Part shown: in pieces, positions 35,008 to 46,799 of the stretch
Layout of the letters: every line of letters begins with the position of its first letter
How positions within the stretch are numbered: the stretch's first letter is position 1
Origin: Reticulascus tulasneorum
Lineage: Eukaryota; Ascomycota; Sordariomycetes; Glomerellales; Reticulascaceae
DNA length: 64,000 bases
Assembly (NCBI GenBank): GCA_001557505.1
Contig: LSAX01000008.1
Coordinates: forward strand, 992,001-1,056,000
Direction: 5' to 3'
Notes under the pieces: generated by a model
Told to the model about the DNA's origin: nothing
What the model saw: only the letters and a program-made list of their open reading frames with translations
The model's database searches: none
Position numbers and translations under genes: made by a program

Positions 35008-35483
35008 TTCTCGCTACAGCGGGATGCGAGACGACGACTTGAATCTGGCAGAGAGAAGGAGTAAATGAGCACGAGCAGAGAGGAAAACATGCAGTGCTTG
35101 TTGGTTAGGCACAACACGGTGCCTAGACGGTGCCTACACGGGGCGCCATGTTTACGATCGTGGCGGGACCAACAACCTTTGCCTTGCATAGCCGAAATTC
35201 GAGTGATAGCGTGGTGCTGCAGTGTGATAGGCCAGGGTCTGCACGGGTCTCCATGAACACCAAGACTCTCCGTTTGAAAATGACAGGGAAAACAGGAAGA
35301 GTGTCATGGGTAAGAAAAGCGCAAAAAATGGCAAGTTTTGGGGTAGGGGTGATGTGTTGATAGAATCTATTGGCTGACTCTGTAGTTTGCTTAAATTGGT
35401 ACTGTTGTTTTTGCTTTGCGGACGCGCAAGTGCGATATCGCGCTGACTTGGCGATGAGACACCTCTCGTCGACTGTTTTAAAG
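35008..35483. other. intergenic (promoter of lectin-like gene)
   Basis: Between the M3 peptidase stop and the lectin-like start, both on the minus strand. No coding content recognised. Confidence 0.45.
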
Positions 35484-37894
35484 CTATTCAACCCCCAACT
35501 CCTTATAGAAAGCTTCCGTACTAGGCGGCCTTCCCAAGAATTCGGTCAAAGTCACCATCTCATCTTGCGATCCACCCTTCTGCAGCACCGTATGTCGATA
35601 TCGCCTGCCCTCCGTTCCGTTCATTGGGTTCGCTTTGAAGGCCGAATAGAACATGTCAAACGAGTACACCTGCGACCACAGGTAACCGTAATATCCCGCA
35701 TCGTAGCCGCCCATCAAATGCCCGAATGAACCCTCACCATTGCCCCAGGTACTGCGGATGGATTGTTAGCAGCAACTTCATGTCATGGTTTTGAAACTAT
35801 ATGGGAACAGTAGAACTCAAAAGATCACTCACTTGTTTCCATCAGGCGCGTCAATACCTTTGATCCCCGATATCTCGGTTCTCAATTCATTGTACAGGTC
35901 GCTAATATTGATTGCTTCAATATCCGCGTGCGTCTTGGGGGTGTGGACCGCCATATCAAAGCGACCATAATGCAGCTGACGTAGGTTTGCCAAGGCATTG
36001 TTCACATTCCTCGTGCTGATCAACTTTTCAATCAAATCATCGGGTATGCTTTCCCCAGACTGGTAATGAGCGCTGAGACTCTTCAACTGTGATGGAGTCC
36101 AACACCAGTTTTCCAGCATTTGGCTCGGCGCCTCGACAAAGTCACGTGCAGTCCTCGTCCCATGGAAGCGGCTGTATCGCGTTTTGCCTGATAGATCGTG
36201 AATTCCGTGGCCTAACTCATGGAACAAGGTTATCACTTCATCGTGCCTAAGCAGAGAGGGCGTCGTTGCGGTTGGCTTGCTGAGGTTGCAAACGAGAGCT
36301 GTGGCGGGATAGCGGCGGGATTTGCCGTCTTTCTTGAGGAATCCGGGCTGGATGTTAAAGTTGGCTGCATGTGTGTACTTTCCATCGCGCGGGTGCAGGT
36401 CCAGGTATAGGTACCCGAGAAATCCGTTGCCGACCGTAGTGTCTTCCGTGTCCCAAACTGAGAACATCTTTACATCCACATGCCATGTGAGGTCGGTGCC
36501 GTTGCCAGTAGGAGAGAGACGGGTCCGCTCCTCGGGACTTAGTTCAATGAACACCATGCCGAAAAGTTCCTCGAATATGCCAAGCATGGCCTCAATAGTC
36601 GACTGTATCGGAAAGTACTCCGATATTTTCGCGTCGTCGATGCTGTACTCTTTTTCGACCATAAGACGGTCGTAGAATGAATGGTCCCATAAATAATAGT
36701 TTCCGTCGTACTGTGCAGTCAAGTTGCGTGCCTCCAGGTCTGCTTTCTTTAGCTCGAGAAGATGCTCAATCTCAGCTGCCCCTTGCGAGCCGAGCCGTGT
36801 CTGGAGATCCTCAAGGAAGGCATTGACTGTGGTAGTATCTTTGGCCATTCTGTCTTCGAGACGGAAAGCCGCGTGGTTTGGATATCCGAGTAAGCGTGCG
36901 GCTTCGTCTCGGAGAACAAAGGCTTCTTTCATCAGGGGAACATTGATAATGAGCTGCAATCTCAAATTAGCTCCCGTCGCCAAGCATATATCAGAAGATG
37001 GTTGGAACTAACCCTGTTCTCACTCCCCAGATATACCGTTTTTCTGGTATCCGCACTCAATGCATATTGCATGGCTGGAACGTAGTCCGGACTCTTGAAG
37101 GTAAGCCTCACTTTCCCTTCGTTTGCACCAGTTCCATTTGCAAGTCCGGCAAGGACATTAGGAGGTACACCAGCCAATTCCTCACGCGTGAACCAAATCC
37201 CGCCGCCTTCGTTATTCATGTTCGTCGAGAAGGCAATCTCAAGCTCGCTGATTCTCGTTTGAAGCTCTTTGAAACGATCTCGTTGGGCACCGGCCGGGAT
37301 TCCCAAACCGCTTGAGATGTAGCCTTTGTATTCACGTTCCAGTAGACGTGCGCTTTCTGCATCTAACTCTTCTTGGGAGGTGTTCTGCTTATTGAAGATG
37401 CTTTCCACGAGCTTGAAGACCTCTTCTCGCATGCCAGTGTCAATCCAAAAGCTCTGCATCTGGCCATCCGACTCGGTACTGGCCTCCTGCAAAGCCGGAT
37501 CACTGGATACGTAGGCATAGAAGCCAAGGATATTGCTAGACAATCCCCACACATCGTCGTCCTCAACCTGAGGCAGAATCGCATTTTCAAAGGTTGCGTT
37601 CTCGGGCGTAATATTCGCTACGATACTGTCAAGGAGGTTCTTGGTGCCATTGGTTAGGGCAGCTGTCCGGCTCAGGATAGATTCTGCCGTGTCGTTAAAC
37701 AGGGGCGGGCTCTGAGGCGGGTCCTTGTACTGTTCTGGTGGGACTGCCGAGGAAGTGAATTGTCGCCTCTTCAGGGTAGACTTCCCAGATAAGTCAACTA
37801 TGGCTCGCGATACTGGGTGAGGAGTGCTCAGGGCAGCAGCAGTATCAGTGGCGACAAGGAGAAATGCCAACCAGCATCGGTCTAGTGGCGCCAT
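35484..37894 (-). CDS. M3-family metallopeptidase (thimet oligopeptidase/saccharolysin-like) with signal peptide
   Basis: A 756-aa zinc oligopeptidase in three exons: 37894-37013, 36953-35833 and 35751-35484. The active site HELGHGIHDL gives His539, Glu540 and His543, and the third ligand is Glu568 in DFVEAPSQMLENW; both are exact M3 signatures. YLYLDLHPRDGKYTHAANF and GGYDAGYYGYLWSQVYSFDMF are the other conserved blocks. Length is close to the usual 680-720 plus an N-terminal extension. Unlike the cytosolic or mitochondrial members, this one starts with a hydrophobic MAPLDRCWLAFLLVATDTAAALS and carries about ten N-x-S/T sequons (for example NDT, NGT, NIT, NAT, NTS), so secretion or vacuolar delivery is likely. 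It would trim short peptides produced by endoproteases such as the subtilisins downstream. Confidence 0.93.
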
Positions 37895-39103
37895 GTTTGG
37901 TGGAAGCGCTCACGGAAAATGGAGAGCTTAGAGCCTAAGTGATAAGACACAAATCAAGGGAGGCTTTGGCGAGTCCAGAAGGCACTGGCCAAACAAGGGA
38001 GAAACCCAATGATAAGTTGGGGAAGCTTTCAATTATGTAGCCGGGAGGCAAATGCAGCAAACGATCGCGGGATGGCAATTAGCATCGCTATGGCCACTTC
38101 GGCTTGATCATTATCGTCTCGGTACATCACCAGAGTCGCGTAAAGCCAACCAGGATTGCAGATGCGTCCGGTACTTTCAGCCAGAATATTATCCCACCCA
38201 TATCAGCCTGCCAAGGAGCAGTACCGCATGGAACCACGGTGAGAGGAAAGCAAGGGTAGCTATCTCAAGATGGAATCCCTGGAGCTTTAGCCGGCTTGGC
38301 ATCAGGGACTTCGCCTCCGATGATCTATGCTTTCCCCAATCCAGTTCCGGCAGCTAATTAAAGGTGTCGGCATGATTTTATGGGGTGCATACGGAGGATT
38401 TTCATGCTCACGATGTTCAATCTTAGATGTGATTGGCGCAAAGTAACAATATTTGAAGAAGCTTGTGCCGATCGCCGGTATGCTGCTTTTTGTTCCTCCA
38501 TTATACGAATAGATCTCGCGGATTGGTTCCCAGGTTCTTTTAGCAGCGGTCCCGACCACGGCATTGCAGATCCTTCCCGTAGGTCTTTGAACTGCCAGAC
38601 TGTCAGACTGTCAGGCTGTGAACGTACAGTTCTAGGAAAGCACAAATAAGCCGCAGCCAAGTGTCAGCCTCCTGTCTCAACTTCAGGCCCGGTAATATTA
38701 CTCGGTCGATCTGATGCTGACGCTCCAATGCGACTGTCGACATCGGCAAAGGGTTTAGAAGATCACTAACCTTTTGGTACATCTTATTCGCGGACCCCAT
38801 ATCCCCATCCCTTGCCCTATAAGGCACTGCGGTTGTCGTGATGTGAGTTGGCTGTGCAACGTCTTTCGGGTTCTAGGTCCAAAAAGCCAGGGTCGGCATG
38901 GTGCATCGCGTTCAGATAGCCATGTCCCGAGTCATCGCCAGCCCCTCTCACGTCAGATCTCTCGGCCAAACACCGGAGCTTCAACAAAAGTTCCCTGATA
39001 ACATGGCGATATGTCGTAGTGGCGGAGTCCTACCAAGGTGTGACTGCCCGCACTGGCAGCCGAGGTGGCGGAGAGCCAGTTACTTTATGGCGAACGACGC
39101 GAT
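37895..39103. other. intergenic, no gene seen
   Basis: 1.2 kb between two minus-strand genes. The 300 bases above 37895 should be the M3 promoter. Frames are short and overlap on both strands. Confidence 0.45.
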
Positions 39104-39871
39104 TTACGCTGGAACCTTTGCACCTGCAGCAAGCAGCTTGTTAATTAAAAACCCCGCAGCCTCCGGCACACGCCTCGTATAATCCAGATGAACCGGGAAA
39201 ACCCAGAGGGTTCCCGTGCAGATAATGTCTCCGATGTTGCAGATGATGAGCGTTTGATTGAGCGGGTATCCTTGAATCCTGCCTGCATCTTGCAGGGTCT
39301 GCGTGTCACCAAACGTAACAATGGCTGTGATCCTCGCTCTTACGTGCTGAGGCAAAAGCTCAATTGCACGGTGAGTGATGGCAGCCCCTTGGCTATAGCC
39401 GGCGGCTACAACTAGCGAGGAAGAACAGAGAGTCGTTGCGTTGACGAGAAGGGCTTGCATTTCCACAATGCCCAGAGGTGAGCCACCGCCCACCCAATAG
39501 TTCGTCGACGGTAGGCCGAGATAGTCGACGCCTTCAGTGGCAACATTGTCGGGGCCGAAGAATCCTTTGAGAGAATTGGACAGCTGAGGTCCGACCCAGT
39601 ATCCCATGTTCCCCGGCGCAATAGTCTCCCTCGCATAGATGAAAACAATTGGACGACACCCATAACCAGAGAAGTCATGTGCCCACATTCCGGTCCATGT
39701 TTGCCGTGGCTGCACGCTCACTGGGCTGCTGTTGGCAGATGCAGCAAGTATGAGCACCAAGAGAAGATGGCTGAGAAGGGCTAGACGCCCAGGGAGCCGG
39801 AGATTCCGATAACATGGGAAGACGACGATCTCTTTCAAGTAATGCGGTGTGATAGACTTGTACCTGTCCAT
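39104..39871 (-). CDS. cutinase-family serine esterase
   Basis: About 255 aa from the ATG at 39871; the frame is open further upstream and an ATG at 39934 is an alternative. A hydrophobic segment LALLSHLLLVLILAASANS (residues about 30-48) is the likely signal, unusually far from the start, so an unseen 5' intron is possible. The family triad is present: Ser160 in AAGYSQGAA, Asp215 in NIGDIICTG and His228 in FPVHLDY. Four cysteines (72, 149, 211, 218) match the two cutinase disulfides. CRPIVFIYARETIAPGNMG is the usual opening strand, here with YARE where many have FARG. Function: hydrolysis of cutin or other polyesters outside the cell. The core fold is complete, so it is probably active. Confidence 0.9.
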   Translation of the reverse strand: MDRYKSITPHYLKEIVVFPCYRNLRLPGRLALLSHLLLVLILAASANSSPVSVQPRQTWTGMWAHDFSGYGCRPIVFIYARETIAPGNMGYWVGPQLSNSLKGFFGPDNVATEGVDYLGLPSTNYWVGGGSPLGIVEMQALLVNATTLCSSSLVVAAGYSQGAAITHRAIELLPQHVRARITAIVTFGDTQTLQDAGRIQGYPLNQTLIICNIGDIICTGTLWVFPVHLDYTRRVPEAAGFLINKLLAAGAKVPA

Positions 39872-42289
39872 CACAAGCAAATTACCTAGATAGCCGTCTA
39901 TCACTGAGTGAACTGTAAGCGAAAACGATGCCATTTTCCATATATGCAGGCGACACCAAGTGGCTTGATGGCATTTTCGTCGGGGCAATGATTGTCGAGC
40001 ATTGTGTGTAAAAGTACGGATCCGAAAAAAGAAGGATGACTGCAATAGGTTCAGCGATCCAATCTTATATCGACGAAGAAGAGAGGCGGGGATTTCTCGG
40101 CCACGCGGCCGGCACTGGCATCATTGACAGTTCTCCACAATCCGCCATCCTCAGCACTGTATGCGTTAGCGAATGCGTGGCGTGTCTTCCAAGATCTGCT
40201 TTGAAACACTATGAAAGGATTCGGAGAATATCTTGGCAGATATATCCGAATTTAGCCAGCCCTCAAGTAGACAGCAAATGGAGGATGACGTCTCCTGGGC
40301 AGCATCTGATTGCATGGTCGGAGCTTGCTCGCCGAAGGAAAATGAACAATCAATTCGCTCTTGATGGTAGTCGTCGAGTCATTGTACATTGGTATGGTGC
40401 CATCGAATATTGTACCCAGGCACGAGAATTAGGTCACGTCTTCAAGAATCCACCAGCCGAGCAGCACGAGCAATCACTGAAATTGGTTTCCAATAGCAGA
40501 CGTAAGTTCAACCACGCATCCCGGGTTTGCACCCTGGACTGAGGAACCGGCCGTACTGCCTCCACATCTTAGCGCCGGCCGCATACGAGCTGCGGATAAG
40601 TAGTTCGGCAGTGCAATGCAAGATCACGAACTGATAGGTCTTAGGAGTTGACCAACTTTGTGGTGCAGGCGGGGGTTGCTCATGTGAATATGCGCTCTCC
40701 ATCTAGTTGCGATCGTTAATTCTTGATGTAAAAGTATGAATCTGTACTCTCTTGTGGCGTTGGCGGTGCTAGACAGACACCAGTCCTTTAGTTCAGTATT
40801 TTTCGTATCGAATCAAGGGCCACTAATACCTTGTCCTGCCGTGATATGTTGTCGAAGATAGTGGCTACCACTCCGCAAACTCCCATCCTTGCAAACATCC
40901 GTCTCCGCGAAGGATATGTCTTCAAGAAGAACATTCTGTGGCTCCCTCGACATTGTCCAGCTTCACACAATGACCAAACGTGTCAATCGCCACAACCTCA
41001 GAGTCAGCGTTACTATGATACTCGTTACTGCAGGGAAGGTAAAGAAAGCATGGCTTCCTGCGAGCTATTCGCGATATACTAGGCCTGCTGAGATTCTCCT
41101 TGGAACTACTTTATTCAGCGCTGATACAAGCTATGTAGTAAATGCTTGTGATCCCCAGGTGGTCAACGATCGAGATTACCTAATGCGTTTAAGTCATGAG
41201 TGGCCAGCCAAGGCTTTCAAGGTGGGATCGCTCAGGCTGATGAGATCATAGGGCGGATGGCAAAGTCTAGCGCTTTGTCACTAATCTCTTGGGGACGGTG
41301 GAGAAGACTATGATTTCTCTGGGAAAAAAGGGACGAGATGCGTCCCTGGGATCCAGACACTTCCACTAAGGTTGCTTGTAAGGTAAAGGCACTGACCTAG
41401 ATTAGAAGACCCCATTGTCGTCTGCTGCCGATTTACATATGACTGCACTGCCAACATTTCCCCTGCGTAGCAAGCAAACTAACAAACAAGCAGTTCAAGG
41501 AATTTGTTTAGTGTGGACCAACCACCATGACGATGTAAAACATGTTGGAAAGGACCGACAGACTAACCCGAATTAGGGCATTCAGCGGGGAAAGGCCTGA
41601 TTATGCTCACCCGGGAAGAAAAATGCCGCCATGCTATTCAGCACTGCGCTGACTACCTCATCCTTCACTTCGTTGGTGTGATGAGAACCGCAATGCGGCA
41701 ATACTCTATGAATCTCCCTTGAAATTGTTTGTCGCGAAGTTCAATCGGACAAAGTCAAGAAGGCTACATTCTCACCCTCTCCCTCACACACCCCCACAAC
41801 CTCCAGACTGCTCCATTATCTCCAGCGCGATAGCGATTCAGTCATGGACACCAGAACTAACTATTCCTGGAGCGGCCGGGCCTCACTAGTCGGCCCAGTT
41901 CTCCATAAAAACTCTTGACGGAGGAACTGTACTGGAGTGACTGGGTATGAGCGGGTAGCGTATTGGCACCACAGACCCATCATCGTACAGAACCCGGGCA
42001 TCAAAAGACCTTGGCAAGCTTGGCGCAATCTTCAAAATATGCTGATTCCCGGTGGCCTAGAAAGCGCTTGAGAAAGTGCGTGGGAGGTGGGCATCCAGTG
42101 GTTCTCCCCGTCCCATTTTTACCCCAGTTCCTCTCTGAGCGCCAGTCCGCCGAGAACCATCACGAACAACCCCCCTCCCCGAATCGGCATTCTCGGTACG
42201 AAGTGAAGAGAAGCGAGCGACGGACGTCTGAAAAGAAGGAAAAAGAGGTTGGGAATTGAGATTCGATACCTCGCCTTTTTGGCCCGCTG
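39872..42289. other. 2.4-kb gene-poor stretch
   Basis: The only sizeable frame is 40036-40542 plus (168 codons, ATG start), divergent from the cutinase; its sequence matches nothing I know and it overlaps the possible cutinase leader, so I do not call it a gene. Other frames (40889-41251, 41963-42259) look random. The last few hundred bases hold the MARVEL gene promoter. Confidence 0.4.
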
Positions 42290-43707
42290 ATGGCGTTTCT
42301 GACAAGAAATGTCTGGCCCAACGATGGGAGGAAACGGAGCCACATTCCGAACACACCGGTGTGGCTGGCTGCGATCCGGATAACCCAGCTCGTAAGAAGG
42401 CGCGACACCGATCGGGAAGGAAGAAAAAGCTGACAGTCTTGGATCGTAGATCCTCGCGATCGCTACATTAGCTACGACGGCGTACGGAGTTGCGACGATA
42501 CAAAAGGCAGTGGGATATGGCAGGATCACGGTAAGCAGCAGCCATCCCGAGTCGCATCGCGCATCCAATAACTAACAAAATGGCAGAATTGGAGTGGCTC
42601 TGAAGGATACCGTATGTGCAACCGCATGCGACATAAGTTCTTTCGAGCATTCGCTAACCGTAGAAGCATTCTCGTGGTTCGCCTTCGCGTGGACTTTCGT
42701 CTACATCATATGGCTCGGCGTAGCCTACATCTTCATACCCATCATGTACAACTGCTGGGTGCATCTGTACGATTATTTCTCTAGTCACTCTCTCGCCGGC
42801 ATTTATCTAACTGTATCCCCCCCTAGCGGCCTTGAGCTCGTCACGTTGGTCTTCTGGCTCATCGCCATGGCACTCCTCGCCAGCCATTCCGACGACCTCG
42901 ATTCGCTCGATGCCTACGTCACCAGTTTGGGACCATCCTACAAGCAGCACTACCAGGTAAACGTCCAACGATATGCACGGGGCTTCGTAGATGCCACCTT
43001 TGCGGCGACGGGCGTGGCTACCGTCAACTTTGTGTTGTTCGTGGTGTCGATAACCTTCTTCGGTATGTGCACATTCTCCTTAGCCATGCTAACTTTCTGG
43101 GACGATGATTCCTGACGATTCCAAAGGACGGGCGTTACATGCCATGCGAAAAGAACAATGGAAGACCCAGAGTTCGAACGCAAGCCAGAAGGCAATACAA
43201 TCCGACGGCGACAAAATCCTCGCCTCCCCGCACATGACCAACGCCATGCCCAACTACCCGCAATGGAACGGCCAATACCCGCCCCAGACCTACGCGTACT
43301 ACGGCCAACCCTACTCACCGCACAATAACATGGCCCAATCCCCCCATTCCTCGATGCAGAATCCTCCTCAAGGCTTCCAACAGCCCTTCTTCCCGCCCAC
43401 CCACTTCCCCCCTCAGCAGGGACCCGGCGGCGCCTGGCCGCAGCAGAACTACGGCATGTATCAACAACAGGTCCCCATCGCCGCACAGAACACGGGCCAG
43501 AGCCAGGACTTGGGCACGCCCCAGTTTCCAATGGTTTCGCCTGTACAGGCGACCAAGGGCGGCGCGATGAACGGTGTGCCGACGCCTCCACCCCAACCGC
43601 AACCACACCCGCAGCCGACGCAGAATGTGACGAATAGTGAGCCGGCGGAGCTCAATGGGGCCACTGCAGAGGATATGTTACCGGCTGAGTTGGCGAATAC
43701 GCGGTAA
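42290..43707 (+). CDS. MARVEL-domain membrane protein with Pro/Gln-rich tail
   Basis: A 395-aa protein in five exons: 42290-42391, 42450-42530, 42587-42611 (25 bp), 42664-43062 and 43127-43707. The start at 42290 is the only ATG in frame with PNTPVWLAAIRITQL. Four TMs follow: VWLAAIRITQLILAIATLAT, FSWFAFAWTFVYIIWLGVAY, LELVTLVFWLIAMALLASH and VATVNFVLFVVSITFFG. This is the layout of fungal MARVEL proteins at membrane apposition and eisosome-like sites. The roughly 190-aa cytosolic tail is rich in Pro, Gln, Tyr and Asn (YPPQTYAYYGQPYSPHN, PPPQPQPHPQP) and probably disordered. Introns close in phases 0, 0, 1 and 1. A role in membrane organisation or trafficking is family inference. Confidence 0.85.
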
Positions 43708-43983
43708 CATTCGTGGATAGGCGGACGGTAAAAACGTGAGCGGCGTTACGGTACTTGGGGAATCTATTTGAACTATAACGATGACGACATCGAAAGAACG
43801 AGCATGCTGCAATTGCATCTTCAAGACGAGGAAGCTTTTAAGCATGAAGCACCCCCGAGCTGAGTTTTCAATCGGGATGAATATTTTACCTTTCGGTCTA
43901 CTCTGGCCGCGATATGAAAACTGGCTACCAATATGCCATGCAGCTGAAATTCCAGCTGAAATTCCACTTGGCGATCTAATCTC

Positions 43984-45654
43984 TTACAAAACATAACGAA
44001 AGTAGGGATTCTCCTTGTCCGTCAAATCCTGGAATGCCAGCTTTGACCTCTCCTCCTCATCTCCCGGCACCAAATCCCGCCTCTTGTTCTCTCTCCACAG
44101 CACATAGTACAGCACGCAGCTCGACGCAATGCAGATGCAATAGCATATGATTAAGCCCTGCCACAGCTCTGGGTAGTGCTTCGACTTGGTCTGGCTCTTT
44201 ATCAACTGCGGCCCAACGATGTTTCCCACGCAGTATGCAACAAAAATAGTCGCTGCCATAAAGCTCTTCTTAGTCTGGCCGGCGACGTTAGACATCCCGA
44301 TGCTGATGATGAGGCTCACGACTCCACCAAAGAAGCCGGTAATAGAATAGCCGACGACAGGGGCGGCGGCACGGTGGGTCCAGGATGACTTCCAGATGAT
44401 GGCGCATCCCGCGATGACGGGGAGGCAGCATATGATTAACATGATGATGCGGATGTTTGGAATGCGGGATCCGAGGTAGCCGGTTAAGAGAATCACAAGG
44501 AAGCAAATGCCGCCGAGGGGAAATTGGAAAAGGATGGAATGGAGGGTCGACCAGCCAAAGGTCGAGACGATGAGGGGACCAAACCCACTGACGGCGCCGT
44601 TCATGGTGTAGCTGGGCAACAGGTTAGCATAATACGTGGATAAGCTGCCGACGTACTCACGCCGAGGCCATCATCAATGCCACGAGCCAGACTTTGATAT
44701 CGAGCACCGCCTCCTTCAGCTGCGAGCCCTTGAATTTCGTGCACCTCACTCCTGTCTGCCCATATCTCAGTCGCTCTACCGCATTAAACCTCTCCTCCTC
44801 GGTCAGAAACCAGGCAGTTACCGGCGAGTTGGGCATGACGAAGCAAAACAAGCCAAACAAAAAGGTCAAACTTCCCGCCAGGAGGTAGATGTATTGCCAC
44901 CGATGCAAACCCCCGCTCGTAATCTGCGCAAACCCGTAGTTCAACCCGCCTCCGATGATGGTGAACAGGCCCGTGCTGCTGAACCACCAGCTCTGCCGCA
45001 TGCTCTGCTCCTGCTGCGTGTAATAGCCCGAGACGATGCACATGAAGCCCGTGGGAATAATGCTCTCGACGAAGCCGAGGAAGAAACGCTGGACGTAGAG
45101 GCCCTTGTAGTCCGTCACGGCGGCCGTGACCATGCAGATACCAGCCCAGACCACCACCACGCCGCCTAGTATGCGACCAATGTCGAAGCGTTGCAGGGCG
45201 TAGGTCATGGGGTATAGGCCGGCGAGCATGCCAAAGTAGAAGAGGGAGGTGGCCCAACTTAGGCGGGAGGTGTCGACTGTCGGCGGGGTGGTGGTCCTGT
45301 CGACTTGGGAGAGTTTGAGGTCGGTTGTCATGCCGAACAGGACGGCGGAGCCAAGGATTGCTTTATCGTAGTAGACCAGGCCATCTGGGGTAGAAGGGGA
45401 AATGTTAGTATATCTGCGGCTTTGGAGTAGGAGCTTGAAAATCGAGTCTCACAGCCGAATATCATGGCAGGGATCAGAAATAGGTCTATCTTTCGAACTG
45501 CCCGGGCAGCAATGACAGGATCAATTGCGTGCGGCTGCTCACCAACCATTGCGATCGCGACATCTTGCCCGGCCTCGACATGTCGCTCGTGTCGCGGGGT
45601 AGACTCGACATCGCCGCCGATGCTCGCATTCTCGTGCTTCTCAGTATCAGCCAT
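43984..45654 (-). CDS. MFS permease, anion:cation symporter (Dal5/allantoate permease-like)
   Basis: A 517-aa transporter in three exons: 45654-45453, 45384-44661 and 44611-43984. The start is the ATG at 45654. After an acidic N terminus comes VRKIDLFLIPAMIFGYGLVYYDKAILGSA, the classic TM1 region of fungal Dal5-like carriers (R-K-x-D-x-x-L-I-P). Next are TSLFYFGMLAGLYPMTYALQRF, YVQRFFLGFVESIIPTGFM and YYTQQEQSMRQSWWFSSTG, then a long cytosolic loop and TMs 7-12 (FNGFGPLIVSTFG-like SGFGPLIVSTFGWST). The family takes up organic acids, vitamins, allantoate or sugar acids with protons. It is 1.1 kb downstream of the PL7 lyase on the same strand, so uronate uptake is a possible job, but no sequence feature fixes the substrate. 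Confidence 0.92.
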
Positions 45655-46799
45655 CTTCGCTTGATTGATTGCCAATTGCGTTCGATATTTACGTCAAGAT
45701 AAATGTGCCACGATCCACATCAGAGCCCACGGGCCGTTCCTCCCATATATAGTGGCATCCACAGCCATCGCAAAAAGAGGTGCCTGTTTCCATCAACTTG
45801 GCTTTTGTGATAGCTCCCAAGCATCCCCACGCTGCTTCATCTCAAGGCCAATCACCGCCGGGGCGAGGTCCGTCTAGTGGCTTTATTGCTGACTACGGGC
45901 ATGCTCATGATGCAGACATGTTTCCCTCCAACAGCCGACGAAATCGATCTTTATTGGATCGGCTTTCGTTTTCGAACCAGGATCGGCACGGGTACTATCG
46001 GATGGGGCACCGACCTCGCTCGCCTCGGGTCGAGGCCCCTGGCTTAGGGCCGTGGGGTGCTGAGGGCTAAAGAAAATTGAAATGGCGTGCCTTTTGCGGC
46101 AAAGATAAATTTTCATTCAGATATAGGGAGAATGATGCTCACGCCCATTTATCTGTGCGTTCGACGGGAAGCCAGACAAATGGGCCTGACGCCGCGAACC
46201 TGGAGACTGAAATTCGGCGGGAAAAATAAGGTTCTTGGAGGGCTCCAGATTAGGTAAGGTATTAGGGAATTAATTACCTAGAGTGGGGTTTAGCTATCGG
46301 ATAGCAGCCGAGAAAATGGGGAGCTGGGAATGAAATGAAATGGGATGAGTGAGTGTTGAGGTCAACAAAAGCAATGTAGGGTCTCTGAGGGGCTAGATCT
46401 CCTGCCACTTATCCATTGCAACTCTAATCACAATGCTTCTACAGTAGGACTCAGATTTACTCCATTTCCATGACATCTCCGGCACAGGTGTGTTTTGTTT
46501 CCGGACCCACCAGCATAATTACCTAGGTTCCTTACGTAGGTTACAGTGCTCCGTCCGTACTTCAGTGAGATAAAGGTATGATGCTTACATAACTCTTTTA
46601 CCAATATGAAGATTCAGTTACACCAAACTCCATGTCTTCGTCCTCCACGAGGGTCAGACTTGTATAGTTTGAAATTTCATATCCTATCCCCTAGAGTAAC
46701 CTCGAACTGGACCCTTATGCCCATAAACCATGATTCTAGCACCTCATCTTCTAAAACAAAACTCGACCATACCGACCTCTTTCTTCGTATCATTGTTGA
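45655..46799. other. intergenic, no gene seen
   Basis: 1.1 kb between the Dal5-like permease start and the PL7 stop. The first few hundred bases are permease promoter. AT-rich beyond 46200; no repeats or RNA genes noticed. Confidence 0.45.

Noticed and set aside
40036..40542. 168-codon plus-strand frame as a gene
   Set aside because: ATG start but no recognisable motif, and it sits in the likely cutinase promoter.
42950..43606. 218-codon minus-strand frame rich in Arg/Ser/Gly
   Set aside because: Reverse complement of the Pro/Gln-rich MARVEL tail; composition follows from that.
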